This document shows, piece by piece, positions 15,576 to 25,284 of a stretch of DNA of 64,000 nucleotides. The first letter of the stretch is position 1. The number at the start of each line of letters is the position of its first letter. The translations under genes were made by a program, and so were the position numbers. Below the pieces are notes generated by a model, which was not told where the DNA came from, ran no database searches, and worked only from the letters and a program-made list of their open reading frames with translations. Location of the stretch: positions 186,001-250,000 of the forward strand of contig NZ_JAFREL010000007.1 of NCBI RefSeq assembly GCF_017377655.1, given 5' to 3'. The stretch comes from Candidatus Enterococcus ferrettii (lineage in GTDB: Bacteria; Bacillota; Bacilli; Lactobacillales; Enterococcaceae).

Positions 15576-15588
15576 TGAAACGCTTTCA
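15576..15588 (+). promoter_or_regulatory. cre-like catabolite repression site
   Basis: TGAAACGCTTTCA lies at the predicted transcription start. It matches the catabolite-responsive element half-sites (TGAAA and GCTTTCA) but is one base shorter than the 14-base consensus. The location just after the -10 is the usual one for CcpA repression. It fits a sugar-uptake operon. Confidence 0.55.
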
Positions 15589-15607
15589 ACTAAATTGGAG
15601 GGATAGT

Positions 15608-16660
15608 ATGTTTGGTTTTTCTGTTTTTTTAACTGAAGAAATAACGGAACAAAGAAATAGTTATATTAAGAAAATGGCAGCTCTTGGTTTTTCTGGAATA
15701 TTCACTTCTTTACACATTCCAGAAGAAAATACTGCTGTATATCAGAATAGACTACAGCAGCTAGGAGCAAAGGCAAAGGAATTGCAGTTAAATTTGATGG
15801 TGGATATTTCAGGTAATGCTTTAGAAGAAGCAGGCTTTTCCTTAGAAAGAATTGGCGAATTAAAACAAATTGGTGTAACCGGTTTACGCATGGATGATCA
15901 AATTTCAATGGAACAAATTGCAAATGCCTCTCATCAGTTAAAAGTTGCGTTAAACGCATCTACTTTGTCTGAACAGGATATTCAAAAATTACAAAACTAT
16001 CAAGCTGAGTTCTCTAACCTAGAGGCTTGGCATAATTATTATCCAAGGCCAGAAACTGGATTAGATCAAGACTGGTTTGATCAAAAAAATCAGTGGCTTA
16101 AAAAATTTGGATTTAACATCCAAGCATTTGTATCAGGAGACGGTGAAAAAAGAGGCCCGCTTCATGAGGGGTTGCCAACTCTGGAAAAACATCGCTATCA
16201 GCACCCATTAAGTTCTGCACTAAATTTAGACGTAGATTTGGTTTACATAGGGGATGGGGACATAGCGTTTGAAACACAAAAGCAATTTAGTCTGTATATT
16301 AATGAACAAAAAATTTTGCTTCATGTTGTGCCGCATGATGAACAGATTCATCTGGTTCTAGGAGAGCATGTTAATCGAATGGATGAGGCTAGGGATGTAA
16401 TTAGAAGCGCAGCAGCCAGATTTAATAAACCAAAGTTTGTGCCTCCACTACCACTAAAGGAACGAGAGATTGGCGCAGTAACGATAGATAATGTAAAATA
16501 CCTGAGATACATGGGAGAGATACAGCTAGTTAAGCACTCTCTACCAGCTGACGATAAAGTAAATGTAGTGGGCTATGTAATTGAAGAAGATCATTCATTG
16601 TTAATGAGAATCAAAGCAGGAACGAAATTTATTTTGGAAAGTGTGAAAAATTATGAATAG
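15608..16660 (+). CDS. mupG: 6-phospho-N-acetylmuramidase MupG (DUF871)
   Basis: This 350-residue cytoplasmic protein belongs to the DUF871 family, whose Staphylococcus aureus member MupG cleaves MurNAc-6P-GlcNAc into MurNAc-6P and GlcNAc. A TIM-barrel domain covers about residues 1-235 ([19 protein letters not shown], then [18 protein letters not shown] and [16 protein letters not shown]). A smaller C-terminal domain covers 240-350. Its place directly before murQ and murP matches the S. aureus mupG-murQ-murP order. ATG 15608 has TTGGAGGG ideally placed; the ATG at 15575 lies at the predicted transcription start and inside the cre-like site. It overlaps murQ by 8 bases. Confidence 0.9.
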   Translation: MFGFSVFLTEEITEQRNSYIKKMAALGFSGIFTSLHIPEENTAVYQNRLQQLGAKAKELQLNLMVDISGNALEEAGFSLERIGELKQIGVTGLRMDDQISMEQIANASHQLKVALNASTLSEQDIQKLQNYQAEFSNLEAWHNYYPRPETGLDQDWFDQKNQWLKKFGFNIQAFVSGDGEKRGPLHEGLPTLEKHRYQHPLSSALNLDVDLVYIGDGDIAFETQKQFSLYINEQKILLHVVPHDEQIHLVLGEHVNRMDEARDVIRSAAARFNKPKFVPPLPLKEREIGAVTIDNVKYLRYMGEIQLVKHSLPADDKVNVVGYVIEEDHSLLMRIKAGTKFILESVKNYE

Positions 16661-17549
16661 TTTAAATTTAGATAGATTAACAACCGAGCGCAGAAATGAG
16701 AAAACCTTTGGATTGGACGAGATGACTATTTCTGCAGCCTTAGATTTAATGAATCAAGAGGATCAAAATGTTCCAACAGCAGTCGCAAAGTGTCTACCTG
16801 AAATAGAAAGAGTTATTGAACAAACAATCTATTCCTTTAAACAAGGTGGACGTTTGATATATATGGGGGCAGGAACAAGTGGACGATTAGGAGTTTTGGA
16901 TGCAGCTGAATGTGTTCCAACTTTCGGTGTGAATCCTGAAATGGTAGTGGGAGTGATTGCAGGTGGTAAAGAAGCCATGACTATCGCTGTCGAAGGAGCA
17001 GAAGATTCACTATCACTAGGACAGAACGATTTGGAAAAATTAGGTCTGAATGAAAAAGATATGGTGATTGGAATTGCTGCTAGCGGGAGAACCCCTTATG
17101 TTATTGGTGCTTTAGAGTACGCTCGATCAGTGGGTGCCTCTACTGGATCAATCTCTTGTAACCTTCAAGCAGAAATTAGCCAGCATGCACAATACCCTAT
17201 TGAAGTAGATTGTGGGCCAGAGTTTTTGACTGGATCCACACGTTTAAAATCAGGTACTGCCCAAAAGTTAATTCTAAATATGATTTCTACCATTAGCATG
17301 ATTGGTATTGGAAAAGTCTATAACAACTTGATGATTGATGTGAAAGCTACAAATGAAAAACTAGTTGAACGTTCAAAACGAATTATTATGGAAGCGACAG
17401 AAGTTGATTACGAAACAGCTGCTTTTTATTTTGCTGAAGCTGAACAAAATGTGAAATTGGCTATTGTTATGATTTTGACTCAAAGCGATAAAGAGATTGC
17501 GCACAAAAAGCTTGTGCAAGCAGATGGTTTTGTACGAAAAACATTATAA
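16653..17549 (+). CDS. murQ: N-acetylmuramic acid 6-phosphate etherase
   Basis: This 298-residue enzyme removes the lactyl ether of MurNAc-6P, giving GlcNAc-6P and D-lactate. It has a SIS (sugar isomerase) domain with the family signatures [24 protein letters not shown] (about residue 69) and [16 protein letters not shown]. The C-terminal [11 protein letters not shown]...[15 protein letters not shown] segment is typical. It starts within the end of mupG and is followed by murP after 8 bases. The product feeds GlcNAc-6P deacetylase (nagA, not in this window). Confidence 0.96.
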   Translation: MNSLNLDRLTTERRNEKTFGLDEMTISAALDLMNQEDQNVPTAVAKCLPEIERVIEQTIYSFKQGGRLIYMGAGTSGRLGVLDAAECVPTFGVNPEMVVGVIAGGKEAMTIAVEGAEDSLSLGQNDLEKLGLNEKDMVIGIAASGRTPYVIGALEYARSVGASTGSISCNLQAEISQHAQYPIEVDCGPEFLTGSTRLKSGTAQKLILNMISTISMIGIGKVYNNLMIDVKATNEKLVERSKRIIMEATEVDYETAAFYFAEAEQNVKLAIVMILTQSDKEIAHKKLVQADGFVRKTL

Positions 17550-17557
17550 GGAGTTGA

Positions 17558-19501
17558 ATGAAAATGGCTGATTTATCATTAATTGAGCTAGCAAAAGAAA
17601 TATTTACCGGTGCTGGTGGAATCGATAATGTAGAGAATGTTGTCCATTGTATGACTAGAGTTCGTATGACTATTAAAGACGATACTAAAGTCAATAAAGA
17701 ATATTTGAAGAAAATTCCTGGAGTACTAGGAGTAGTTGACGATGAACAGTTGCAAGTTATTATTGGACCTGGAAAAGTGAACAAAGTTGCACAAGCAATG
17801 GTAGATATAGTAGGAGTAGATCTAGGCGAAGATTTTCCCCAGATTTTATCCGGTGGGAAAGAGAAAGTGCAAGCCAAGGCAGAAGCTATGAAAGCCGCTC
17901 AAAAAGAAAAGCAAAAATCTTCACGAATGAAACGAATTCTAAAAGATATATCGAATATTTTTGTACCAATGATTCCAGCTTTTGTGGGATCTGGTATCGT
18001 AGCGGGTATTGCTTCAGTATTGGCTAACTTAGTTACTGCTGGAACTTTAGATGCAGCAACTTGGCAACAATATCTTGATGTTATGAACATTCTTAAGAAT
18101 GGCTTATTCAGTTACTTAGTTATTTATACGGGCGTAAATGCTGCTAGAGTTTTTGGTGCCAACCCTACTATGGGGGGAGTAATCGGCGCTGTAGTTACCT
18201 TAACTGGAATGAATCCAGAAGCCCCGCTACTGAACCTATTTACTGGGGAACCTTTATCTGCTGGCCAAGGTGGAATTTTAGGAGTTATCTTTTCTGTGTG
18301 GTTGTTGTCTTTAGTAGAGAAAAAGCTACACCAGATTATTCCAGACTCAATAGATATTATTGTCACGCCTACTATTTCATTATTGGTTATTGGGCTTGCA
18401 GAAATCTTTTTCATTATGCCATTGGCGGGATTTATTTCCAATAGTATGGTTAGTGGTATTACGTGGGTGTTAAGTGTAGGTGGCGCTTTTTCAGGATTTG
18501 TATTGGGACTACTTTTTTTACCAATGGTGATGTTTGGACTACACCAGATTTTAACACCTATTCATATTCAAATGATTGATGAAACCGGAAGTACGATGCT
18601 GTTACCAATACTTGCAATGGCTGGTGCAGGACAAGTCGGTGCTGCTCTTGCTCTGTGGGTTCGGTTACGTAAAGACAAAGATCTTTCCGAAATGATTAAG
18701 GGTGCCCTACCAGTAGGGATTTTAGGAATTGGCGAACCATTAATTTATGGAATTACCTTACCATTAGGTCGGCCATTTATTACAGCGTGTATTGGTGGAG
18801 GAATTGGTGGTGCCGTGATAGGAGCGATTGGCGGAATTGGTGCGATTGCAATCGGCCCTTCTGGAGCTGCGTTGATTCCCCTAATAGCCAATGGTCGTTG
18901 GTGGGGCTATGTAGTAGGTCTGTTGGCAGCATATGCAGGTGGCTTCATTGCTACTTTCTTCTTTGGGATTCCTAAAGAAAAGCTAGCTGAAGAAAAAGTA
19001 AAAGAATCATCGACAGACACTGCCAAGATTATTTTACCTGCTACAACTGAAGTTTTTAAGTCTGTTGCCAGAGGGTCTGTTCATCCGTTAGAAGAAGCTA
19101 GCGATCCAGTATTTGCCGGTAAAATGATGGGTGACGGGTATTTCATCGAACCAGAGGATGGAAAAATTTATTCTCCGGTACAAGGAAAGGTGTCCACTAT
19201 ATTTCCTACAAAACATGCGATCGGCATCACAACAGATAGTGGCCTGGAAGTATTGGTGCATATGGGCATTAATACAGTAGAGCTAGAAGGAAAACCGTTT
19301 GATATTCATGTTCAAGAGGGACAAGCATTACAAAATAATACACTGCTTGCGGATGTTGATTTAGCTGCAATTAAACAAGCAGGGAAAGAAACTTCCATGC
19401 TGGTAATGATTACAAATATGGATCATGTTTCTTCACATGAATTAGAGAAAGAGGGAATTGTTTCCTCGGGTATTGAAGTGATGAAAGCAACTACAATTTA
19501 G
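17558..19501 (+). CDS. murP: PTS MurNAc-type transporter subunit IIBCA
   Basis: This 647-residue phosphotransferase permease takes up and phosphorylates a MurNAc-containing sugar. The IIB domain covers about residues 5-90 with phospho-Cys31 in NVVHCMTRVRM. The IIC membrane domain covers about 125-460, with IMPLAGFISN and the GIGEPLIYGITLPL motif. A glucose-type IIA covers about 505-645 with phospho-His568 in EVLVHMGINTVELEG. E. coli MurP lacks a IIA, so this is the fused Gram-positive form. ATG 17558 and ATG 17564 are both possible after the AAGGAG at 17548-17553. The operon role fits MurNAc-GlcNAc disaccharide uptake (inferred from MupG). Confidence 0.92.
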   Translation: MKMADLSLIELAKEIFTGAGGIDNVENVVHCMTRVRMTIKDDTKVNKEYLKKIPGVLGVVDDEQLQVIIGPGKVNKVAQAMVDIVGVDLGEDFPQILSGGKEKVQAKAEAMKAAQKEKQKSSRMKRILKDISNIFVPMIPAFVGSGIVAGIASVLANLVTAGTLDAATWQQYLDVMNILKNGLFSYLVIYTGVNAARVFGANPTMGGVIGAVVTLTGMNPEAPLLNLFTGEPLSAGQGGILGVIFSVWLLSLVEKKLHQIIPDSIDIIVTPTISLLVIGLAEIFFIMPLAGFISNSMVSGITWVLSVGGAFSGFVLGLLFLPMVMFGLHQILTPIHIQMIDETGSTMLLPILAMAGAGQVGAALALWVRLRKDKDLSEMIKGALPVGILGIGEPLIYGITLPLGRPFITACIGGGIGGAVIGAIGGIGAIAIGPSGAALIPLIANGRWWGYVVGLLAAYAGGFIATFFFGIPKEKLAEEKVKESSTDTAKIILPATTEVFKSVARGSVHPLEEASDPVFAGKMMGDGYFIEPEDGKIYSPVQGKVSTIFPTKHAIGITTDSGLEVLVHMGINTVELEGKPFDIHVQEGQALQNNTLLADVDLAAIKQAGKETSMLVMITNMDHVSSHELEKEGIVSSGIEVMKATTI

Positions 19502-19639
19502 AAAATAAAATGGTGACAGAAGCATTTCATTTAGAGAAATAAGCTTGATAATTCCAAAAGAGTTTCTTACAGTTTTGCGATGATACAGCTTACTTTCGAA
19601 AGGATCGCTTCATTCACAATAATTATTCTTCTTTTAAGG

Positions 19640-19668
19640 GACTGTGACGGCTTATGTCACAGTCTCTA
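19640..19668 (+). terminator. Terminator after murP (possibly bidirectional)
   Basis: GACTGTGAC pairs perfectly with GTCACAGTC around a 7-base loop (GGCTTAT). The downstream tail TCTATTTC is only partly T-rich, so efficiency may be moderate. It sits immediately before the stop of the convergent HD-domain gene. Confidence 0.7.
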
Positions 19669-19670
19669 TT

Positions 19671-20234
19671 TCATATCTTGTCTAAAGTGAGCTGATCCAG
19701 TATTTTGCGAAGCTCCTTCAAATAAGAATCGTTAAAATACTCTTTTCCATACTCCAAATTAAACTGGTAGTCAAAATCAACCGGATTTTCTCCTTGGACA
19801 TGCTGTAGAATTGTTTCCGCTTTATCTAAAGCCTTCACTAAACGGGCCTCTTTTGTTCTACCTGTTTGGTAATCTTTGAACAGCTTGTTATAATGTGTTG
19901 CATTTTTTTCAGGAAGAAGACCGGTTAAATAATCAAATGCAATTTGCTCGTCGTGTTCTTTCTTTTCGGTATCAGTGTTTTCAATTACTGGAATATCTCC
20001 AGTCTTTAGTTCTGCCAAATCATGAATTAATGCAATCTCTAAAGCATCAGTTTTATTTAATTCTGGATAGAACGAACAGAATAAGGAGACAAATAATGTA
20101 AGACGCCAAGTGTGCTCGGCTGTGCTCTCGACTTCGCCATGCTTTTTAAAAGCAAAACGTTTGGTTTCTTTAAGTTTTCCAGACTCCTCAAGAAACTGAA
20201 GAAAGTTATTAATATCTTTTAGTTGATTATCCAT
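19671..20234 (-). CDS. HD-domain hydrolase (YfbR-like 5'-nucleotidase family)
   Basis: This 187-residue protein has the HD metal-dependent phosphohydrolase fold. The metal-binding residues are visible as ESTAEHTWRLTLF (His) and IALIHDLAELKTGD (HD), followed by conserved Asp in the last helices (VKALDKAETILQH). The spacing is like YfbR-type deoxynucleoside 5'-monophosphatases. The substrate is not proved by sequence. ATG 20234 is preceded by CTAGGAGGG at correct spacing; the in-frame ATG at 20276 is not. It is a single gene on the minus strand. Confidence 0.82.
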   Translation of the reverse strand: MDNQLKDINNFLQFLEESGKLKETKRFAFKKHGEVESTAEHTWRLTLFVSLFCSFYPELNKTDALEIALIHDLAELKTGDIPVIENTDTEKKEHDEQIAFDYLTGLLPEKNATHYNKLFKDYQTGRTKEARLVKALDKAETILQHVQGENPVDFDYQFNLEYGKEYFNDSYLKELRKILDQLTLDKI

Positions 20235-20284
20235 AAAATCCCTCCTAGGTACTTTCCATTTTAACATGTTGACCAAATAAGGTA

Positions 20285-20313
20285 TTGATTCGAAACGACA
20301 TTTCTAGTAAAAT
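20285..20313 (+). promoter_or_regulatory. Promoter of the proB-M14-DUF969-DUF979-pcp operon
   Basis: TTGATT (20285-20290), a 17-base spacer and TAAAAT (20308-20313) make a plausible sigma-A promoter. It leaves a leader of about 130 bases before the start codon, with a possible TTCAG/CTGAA hairpin near 20336-20362. Confidence 0.6.
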
Positions 20314-20449
20314 GTTTGAATATTGTTCGGAAGTTTCAGAAAATTCAATTTTTTGCTGAATTTATGTGAACCAAAATTTTGCTGTTTCTTTTGGATAATG
20401 CTTGTTCAAAATAAAAAAGACAACAGTCTTTTGAAATTAAGGTGTGTAT

Positions 20450-21247
20450 ATGAGAAAAGATATCCAGAAAGCAAACGTGATTGTAATAAAGATAGGTACA
20501 AGCGCATTAATTTCTGCTGAGGGGACTATCAATTATCAAGTACTACAACAGTTAGTTTTTGTTATTGCTGAATTAATGAAACAAGATAAAAAAATCATTC
20601 TTGTTTCTTCAGGAGCAGTGGCTTTAGGCAGGCAAAAACTCGGGTTTATAGAGTCAACATTAAGCACTGGACAGCAAAAAGCAAGTGCAGCTGTGGGACA
20701 ATCTCTATTGATAAATGAATACCAAGAAGCATTTTGGGAATACAATCAAGAAATTGGACAACTACTATTAACTAGAGACATTTTGGAGTTTGCTGAAAGT
20801 CGTCAGACATTTACTGAAACTATTGATCAATTATTAACTTCGGGGATTTTACCAATTATTAATGAAAATGACGCCGTTTCTGTTGATGAAATTCACCAGC
20901 AACGCCAATTTGAGGACAATGATGAAGTAGCACTAAACGTGGCATTACTTATGCAAGCTGATTTATTTATTATGCTTTCAGATGTTGAAGGCTTGTATTC
21001 TGATAATCCATTATATAACGAAGAAGCGAAACTGTTTCAGCATCTTAAAGAAGTGGACACTAGCCTCATGAGTAATTCCAGTACACAAGCTGGTCTATAT
21101 AGTCGCGGTGGTATTCGGAGTAAATTAAAAACTGCAAACGCGGCACTATCGTCCGGATTAGACATGGTATTAGCAAATGGAAAAAAACCGTCCATCATTT
21201 TTGATATTTTGAGAGGGGAAGAAGTAGGGACTTTATTTCAGAGATAG
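20450..21247 (+). CDS. proB: Glutamate 5-kinase-like amino-acid kinase (no proA beside it)
   Basis: This 265-residue amino-acid kinase resembles glutamate 5-kinase without a PUA domain. Visible marks are IVIKIGTSALIS (nucleotide site), LVSSGAVALGRQKLG, ILPIINENDAVS and YSRGGIRSKLKTANAA. The usual FGDND is replaced by FEDNDEVALN, so the active-site loop differs from classic ProB. Known enzymes make gamma-glutamyl phosphate, the first proline-biosynthetic step, but proA (normally adjacent) is missing. The genes that follow encode a peptidase, a membrane pair and pyroglutamyl peptidase. A role outside proline synthesis is plausible. ATG 20450 follows AAGGTG; a GTG at 20444 is less likely. Confidence 0.8.
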   Translation: MRKDIQKANVIVIKIGTSALISAEGTINYQVLQQLVFVIAELMKQDKKIILVSSGAVALGRQKLGFIESTLSTGQQKASAAVGQSLLINEYQEAFWEYNQEIGQLLLTRDILEFAESRQTFTETIDQLLTSGILPIINENDAVSVDEIHQQRQFEDNDEVALNVALLMQADLFIMLSDVEGLYSDNPLYNEEAKLFQHLKEVDTSLMSNSSTQAGLYSRGGIRSKLKTANAALSSGLDMVLANGKKPSIIFDILRGEEVGTLFQR

Positions 21248-21270
21248 TAAATTATATAGGGAGGAATTTC

Positions 21271-24200
21271 ATGTTAAAAGTACCAAATAATGCTAATTGG
21301 AAAGAATTAAGAATGTTGATTCAAACTGCTTTAGTTAAAGGTTTTTTTAGTGAGTCATCCCAGTTTCCGATTGCATCTCTATTGGGAGATGAAAATATTC
21401 CTGATGATGAGAAGGCTCTGTTGGCAACTTACTCTCAATTCTCGCAGTCAATGCCGGAAAACTATCAGGCCGCCTCTAATTATGCAAAAGCAATTCCTGA
21501 TTTTGATTGGCGTCGCAAACGAGGACTAGAAAATCTTTTTCAAACAGGGACCTATTTAAAGGATGAAAACCTTGATCAGCTACCTGACAAGTTAGATTTT
21601 AAACTAGTTGTTCCATTGAAAGCTAGTTCCTCTATTCTGATTGCAGCATGTAATTTCGCTTTTCGTTTTGGTATGGAAACTACTGAGATAGACGGATGGC
21701 TTTTATCAGAGGATTATCATGAAGGAAATGCTTTAATCTTTCGTGAGGGTGAAGAATGTTTATTAAGGGAAGAAGCTGGTGAAAATGGCAAGTTATTGAT
21801 TGTCCAAGGACAGGGGAAAGATTTGGAGCATTTTTCGGCGGTTGTTTGTGAGAATTTCCCTAAATTATCTTCTTTTGAAACATGGAGCAGTTACTTGCAA
21901 GATTTGACTGATAGTTTCTTAATGAACAATTTAGATGGTCAGCTTAGTTATTTACAGGCACAGTCGACACAAAAGGTAAAAGCGTTTGTTTCTCCAGAAA
22001 TACGTTCTCGTATGGAAGAGCTCCAGGCTTTTTTCCCAGAAACAAAATTTGTGAATTACAAAGATATGCAAAAAGTTTATGTGAAGGACTATCCATTAAC
22101 ATGGGAAGCGGATGAATTTCATCAGCATTTAAAGAATGATATTTATCCTGTTTTGAATAAATCGGATAAAGTGGAAATTTTTGGTGTACTTAGTGAAGAA
22201 GAAACGGTTCGAAACTCTTTAATTAAAGAGATAGAAAAAGAAATTGTTAATAGTGGGGCTGAATTAACGAATATGCAGCTAGTATGTGCTCATAAACAGG
22301 GTTACTCTTGGATCGATGAGTACATTATTCCCAAGTTGAAGAATAAGGCAGTAGAGAAGCTAACGATTGCTTTTAAACCCTTTTTACCTGAAGGAGTCAC
22401 TGAGTGGACGACTGAATCGGGGGCAGTTCCAAGTTACAACAATATAGACAGTCAAGATTCGAACAAGTGGAATGATTTACCTATTCGTTACCTTCAAGAG
22501 TTGTATCCCATTCAAGACACACTAGTTCAAAAGTTAAGCCTCGATGAAAAGCAAATAGATTTTGTTACCTATGATGGGAATCAAGATATTACCTATTTGG
22601 TCACTGGAAAAGATAAATATGGCAATTCTATTTTTCAGGAAAACTATTCTGCTAGTTACACTGAGCGATCATATCTAGATGCTTATCCCGGTTTAGGAAA
22701 GGTTCATCCACCTACCGGAAGATTACACGTCAAGATAAATGGAGAAAACATCTTAGAAAAACGAATTATTACGGATGTAGAAAAAATATGGGATATTTAC
22801 CAAAGTGAAATATTACCGGATTGCCGAAATTTTGTATTAGAAAAAACAGCTGACCACTTAACTAAGGAAAAACAGCCCTTCTTTTCTCGGTTAGTAATAG
22901 AAGTGACAGCGAGTGAGCCCAATCATTTACTGCCTAGTCGTAATGACATGATTTCCAGTTTAGATGCATTACACGAAGATTTGTATTTTGCTGGTGCTGA
23001 TTATTTTAAGAATTTTGGTTATCAGGTTTGTGGAGAAATGTTTGAAGAACCTGGCCTTATTTTGCCCGTAATTAAGCAAAAGGAAGGTCGTCCTACCATA
23101 AAAGTTACACTATTAGAGCAAGTAGTAGACGAACCTAAACTACTGATTGAAGATACAGAAATTTTTCATCCTAAAATGCGAGAAGAAATTTCAGTAATAC
23201 TCCAAGAGGTTGGTTATAAAGAACAACAACTTACAGCTAAAGTTGTTGTAAATGGTGTTGAAGAAAATGTACTTCAAGCTTATTCAAACTTACTGATGGA
23301 AAAATTAGTAGCTCAACGTTTTGATTTTTCTTTATTTAAAGTAATTAGTTTTAGTAGTTCTGCAGAAATTTACCCTGCAAAAATTTCACAAACCCTACCA
23401 AAGAAAACTAAAAGGACGATTGAAACAATAGATTTTTATGAGGATCAGGTTATTGGTTACGAACAGTATCTGAACATTATAGACCAACTAAAGCAGGTTC
23501 CTGAAGTTATAGTTTATCCTATTGCTAATTCTTATTTAGGACGTGAAATTTATGCAATTGAACTCTTCCCTGAAGAAAAAGGATACCATTCACGTACCAA
23601 GAGGTTGACTAATTATCCATCGGCAATCATCAATGCTCGTCATCACGCGAATGAAGTAGCAGGAACTAATGGGATCTTTTTATTGTTAAAAGAGTTGTTG
23701 ACCAATAGGAGATACCGTAAAGTAATTAATCAATTAAATTTGGTACTTGTTCCTATGGAAAACGTTGATGGTGCTGCTATTCATTATGACTTGCAATTAG
23801 ACAACCCTTATTGGAAATTGCATGTTGCCCGGTTTAATGCAGTGGGCAAAGAGTTCTATTACGAATACTTCAACCCAGATACGAAACATCCAGAGGCATT
23901 GGGAATGACAAGGTTGTATAGCCAATTTTTACCTGATGTGATGATTGATAATCATGGTGTACCAACACATGAGTGGGAGCAGCCTTTTTCTGGCTATACT
24001 TCGCCTTCATACAAAGGATTTTGGTTACCAAGGTCCTTATTATATGGATATTTTTGGGTGGTATCAAACGATGAATATCGTTGGAACCTGAAAGTAAATA
24101 AGAAATTAGAAGATGTAATAGCAAATGCAATCGCTAATCAGCCAGAAATGCGGCAATGGAATTTAGAATGGGCGCAACAGTTTGAAACCTATGCTCACCA

Positions 24201-24516
24201 ATGGTTGCCTAATTTGTTCCCGGCTGATTATTACAAAGAAATGATCAACTATTGGGTTGAGTTTTCCGCTGATTCAACACATCGTTATCCATCGATTCGC
24301 TTTCCTTGGATTACTTCTGTTGCTTATACTAGTGAAGTGGCAGACGAAACGGCGCAGGAAGGTTATTTGAAGCTATGTGCTCAGTCGCATGTTGTACATG
24401 ATCTTGCAACAATTGATCTACTGCTTTCTGCAAAAAAAGTTTATCGACATCATATGGTTGCGACGATGGATTCTTTCAGCGTTGGCCATACTCGATTGCG
24501 ACCAATAATTACTTAA
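21271..24516 (+). CDS. Large M14-family zinc carboxypeptidase-like protein
   Basis: This 1081-residue protein has a C-terminal M14 (carboxypeptidase A-like) domain from about residue 735. Zinc ligands are visible as His792-Ala-Asn-Glu795 (NARHHANEVAGTNG) and His895 (MIDNHGVPTHEWEQP). Substrate-contact segments such as LVPMENVDGAA are also visible. The first 730 residues match no domain I recognise. There is no signal peptide or membrane segment, so it is presumably cytoplasmic. The substrate is unknown; neighbouring pyroglutamyl peptidase suggests peptides. It starts 23 bases after proB with GGGAGGAATTTC upstream, as part of the same transcript. Confidence 0.78.
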   Translation: MLKVPNNANWKELRMLIQTALVKGFFSESSQFPIASLLGDENIPDDEKALLATYSQFSQSMPENYQAASNYAKAIPDFDWRRKRGLENLFQTGTYLKDENLDQLPDKLDFKLVVPLKASSSILIAACNFAFRFGMETTEIDGWLLSEDYHEGNALIFREGEECLLREEAGENGKLLIVQGQGKDLEHFSAVVCENFPKLSSFETWSSYLQDLTDSFLMNNLDGQLSYLQAQSTQKVKAFVSPEIRSRMEELQAFFPETKFVNYKDMQKVYVKDYPLTWEADEFHQHLKNDIYPVLNKSDKVEIFGVLSEEETVRNSLIKEIEKEIVNSGAELTNMQLVCAHKQGYSWIDEYIIPKLKNKAVEKLTIAFKPFLPEGVTEWTTESGAVPSYNNIDSQDSNKWNDLPIRYLQELYPIQDTLVQKLSLDEKQIDFVTYDGNQDITYLVTGKDKYGNSIFQENYSASYTERSYLDAYPGLGKVHPPTGRLHVKINGENILEKRIITDVEKIWDIYQSEILPDCRNFVLEKTADHLTKEKQPFFSRLVIEVTASEPNHLLPSRNDMISSLDALHEDLYFAGADYFKNFGYQVCGEMFEEPGLILPVIKQKEGRPTIKVTLLEQVVDEPKLLIEDTEIFHPKMREEISVILQEVGYKEQQLTAKVVVNGVEENVLQAYSNLLMEKLVAQRFDFSLFKVISFSSSAEIYPAKISQTLPKKTKRTIETIDFYEDQVIGYEQYLNIIDQLKQVPEVIVYPIANSYLGREIYAIELFPEEKGYHSRTKRLTNYPSAIINARHHANEVAGTNGIFLLLKELLTNRRYRKVINQLNLVLVPMENVDGAAIHYDLQLDNPYWKLHVARFNAVGKEFYYEYFNPDTKHPEALGMTRLYSQFLPDVMIDNHGVPTHEWEQPFSGYTSPSYKGFWLPRSLLYGYFWVVSNDEYRWNLKVNKKLEDVIANAIANQPEMRQWNLEWAQQFETYAHQWLPNLFPADYYKEMINYWVEFSADSTHRYPSIRFPWITSVAYTSEVADETAQEGYLKLCAQSHVVHDLATIDLLLSAKKVYRHHMVATMDSFSVGHTRLRPIIT

Positions 24517-24592
24517 CTCAACGAATGGTTTAAAAAGGTTTCAATATAGGAAAAAAATTAATAGATTAATTTAGAGTATGGAGGAAAAAAAC

Positions 24593-25273
24593 GTGGAGTA
24601 CTTAAAACTTTTAGGAATATTAATTGTCATTATAGGTTTTGCCTTGAAAAAGGATTCGATTCTAATTATTTTGTTGGCAGCAATAGTCACCGCTTTAGTA
24701 GGTGGATTGGGAATCGAAGGCTTACTAAATACACTAGGAGAAAGCTTTGTTGCCAATCGTGCAATGGCTATTTTCATTATTATTATGCTGATTACTGGAA
24801 CATTAGAACGTAATGGATTAAAAGAATCAGCTGCTGCATTGATCAGCAAATTCAAAAACGCCTCAGCGGGTGCTGTTATTGGTGCTTATGGTATCATGCG
24901 AGGGATTTTTGCCGCTTTTAATATTAGTTTCGGCGGAGTCGCTGGATTTGTCCGTCCAATTATCATACCCATGGCGATTGGTACTATTGAATCCAAAGGT
25001 AAAGAGCTGAATGAAGACTATGTTGATGAATTAAAAGGCATGTCATCTGGTATGGAAAATATCGCTTGGTTTTTCTGTCAAGTTCTGTTCGTTGGAGGAG
25101 GAGGAGCCCTTCTCGTCCAAGCAACTCTAGAAGACTTAGGCTATAAAACAAGTTTAATTGATTTAGCAAAAGTTGAAATACCTGTAGCAATTTTTGCGAT
25201 TGTAGTTGCCATTATCTATTACTTCTTGAAAGATAAACGCTTATTCAAAAAATACTACGGTAATGGAAAATAG
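24593..25273 (+). CDS. DUF969-family membrane protein
   Basis: This 226-residue protein has about six hydrophobic segments. It matches the DUF969 family by sequence character (FGGVAGFVRPIIIPMAIGT and ELKGMSSGMENIAWFFCQVLFVGGGGALLVQ) and by position immediately before a DUF979 gene. The two together are believed to form a transporter, and such pairs often lie beside pcp. I chose GTG 24593, which follows TATGGAGG well. The ATG at 24578 would sit over that ribosome binding site. The gap to the peptidase gene is 76 bases. Confidence 0.8.
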   Translation: MEYLKLLGILIVIIGFALKKDSILIILLAAIVTALVGGLGIEGLLNTLGESFVANRAMAIFIIIMLITGTLERNGLKESAAALISKFKNASAGAVIGAYGIMRGIFAAFNISFGGVAGFVRPIIIPMAIGTIESKGKELNEDYVDELKGMSSGMENIAWFFCQVLFVGGGGALLVQATLEDLGYKTSLIDLAKVEIPVAIFAIVVAIIYYFLKDKRLFKKYYGNGK

Positions 25274-25284
25274 GAGGAAATACA

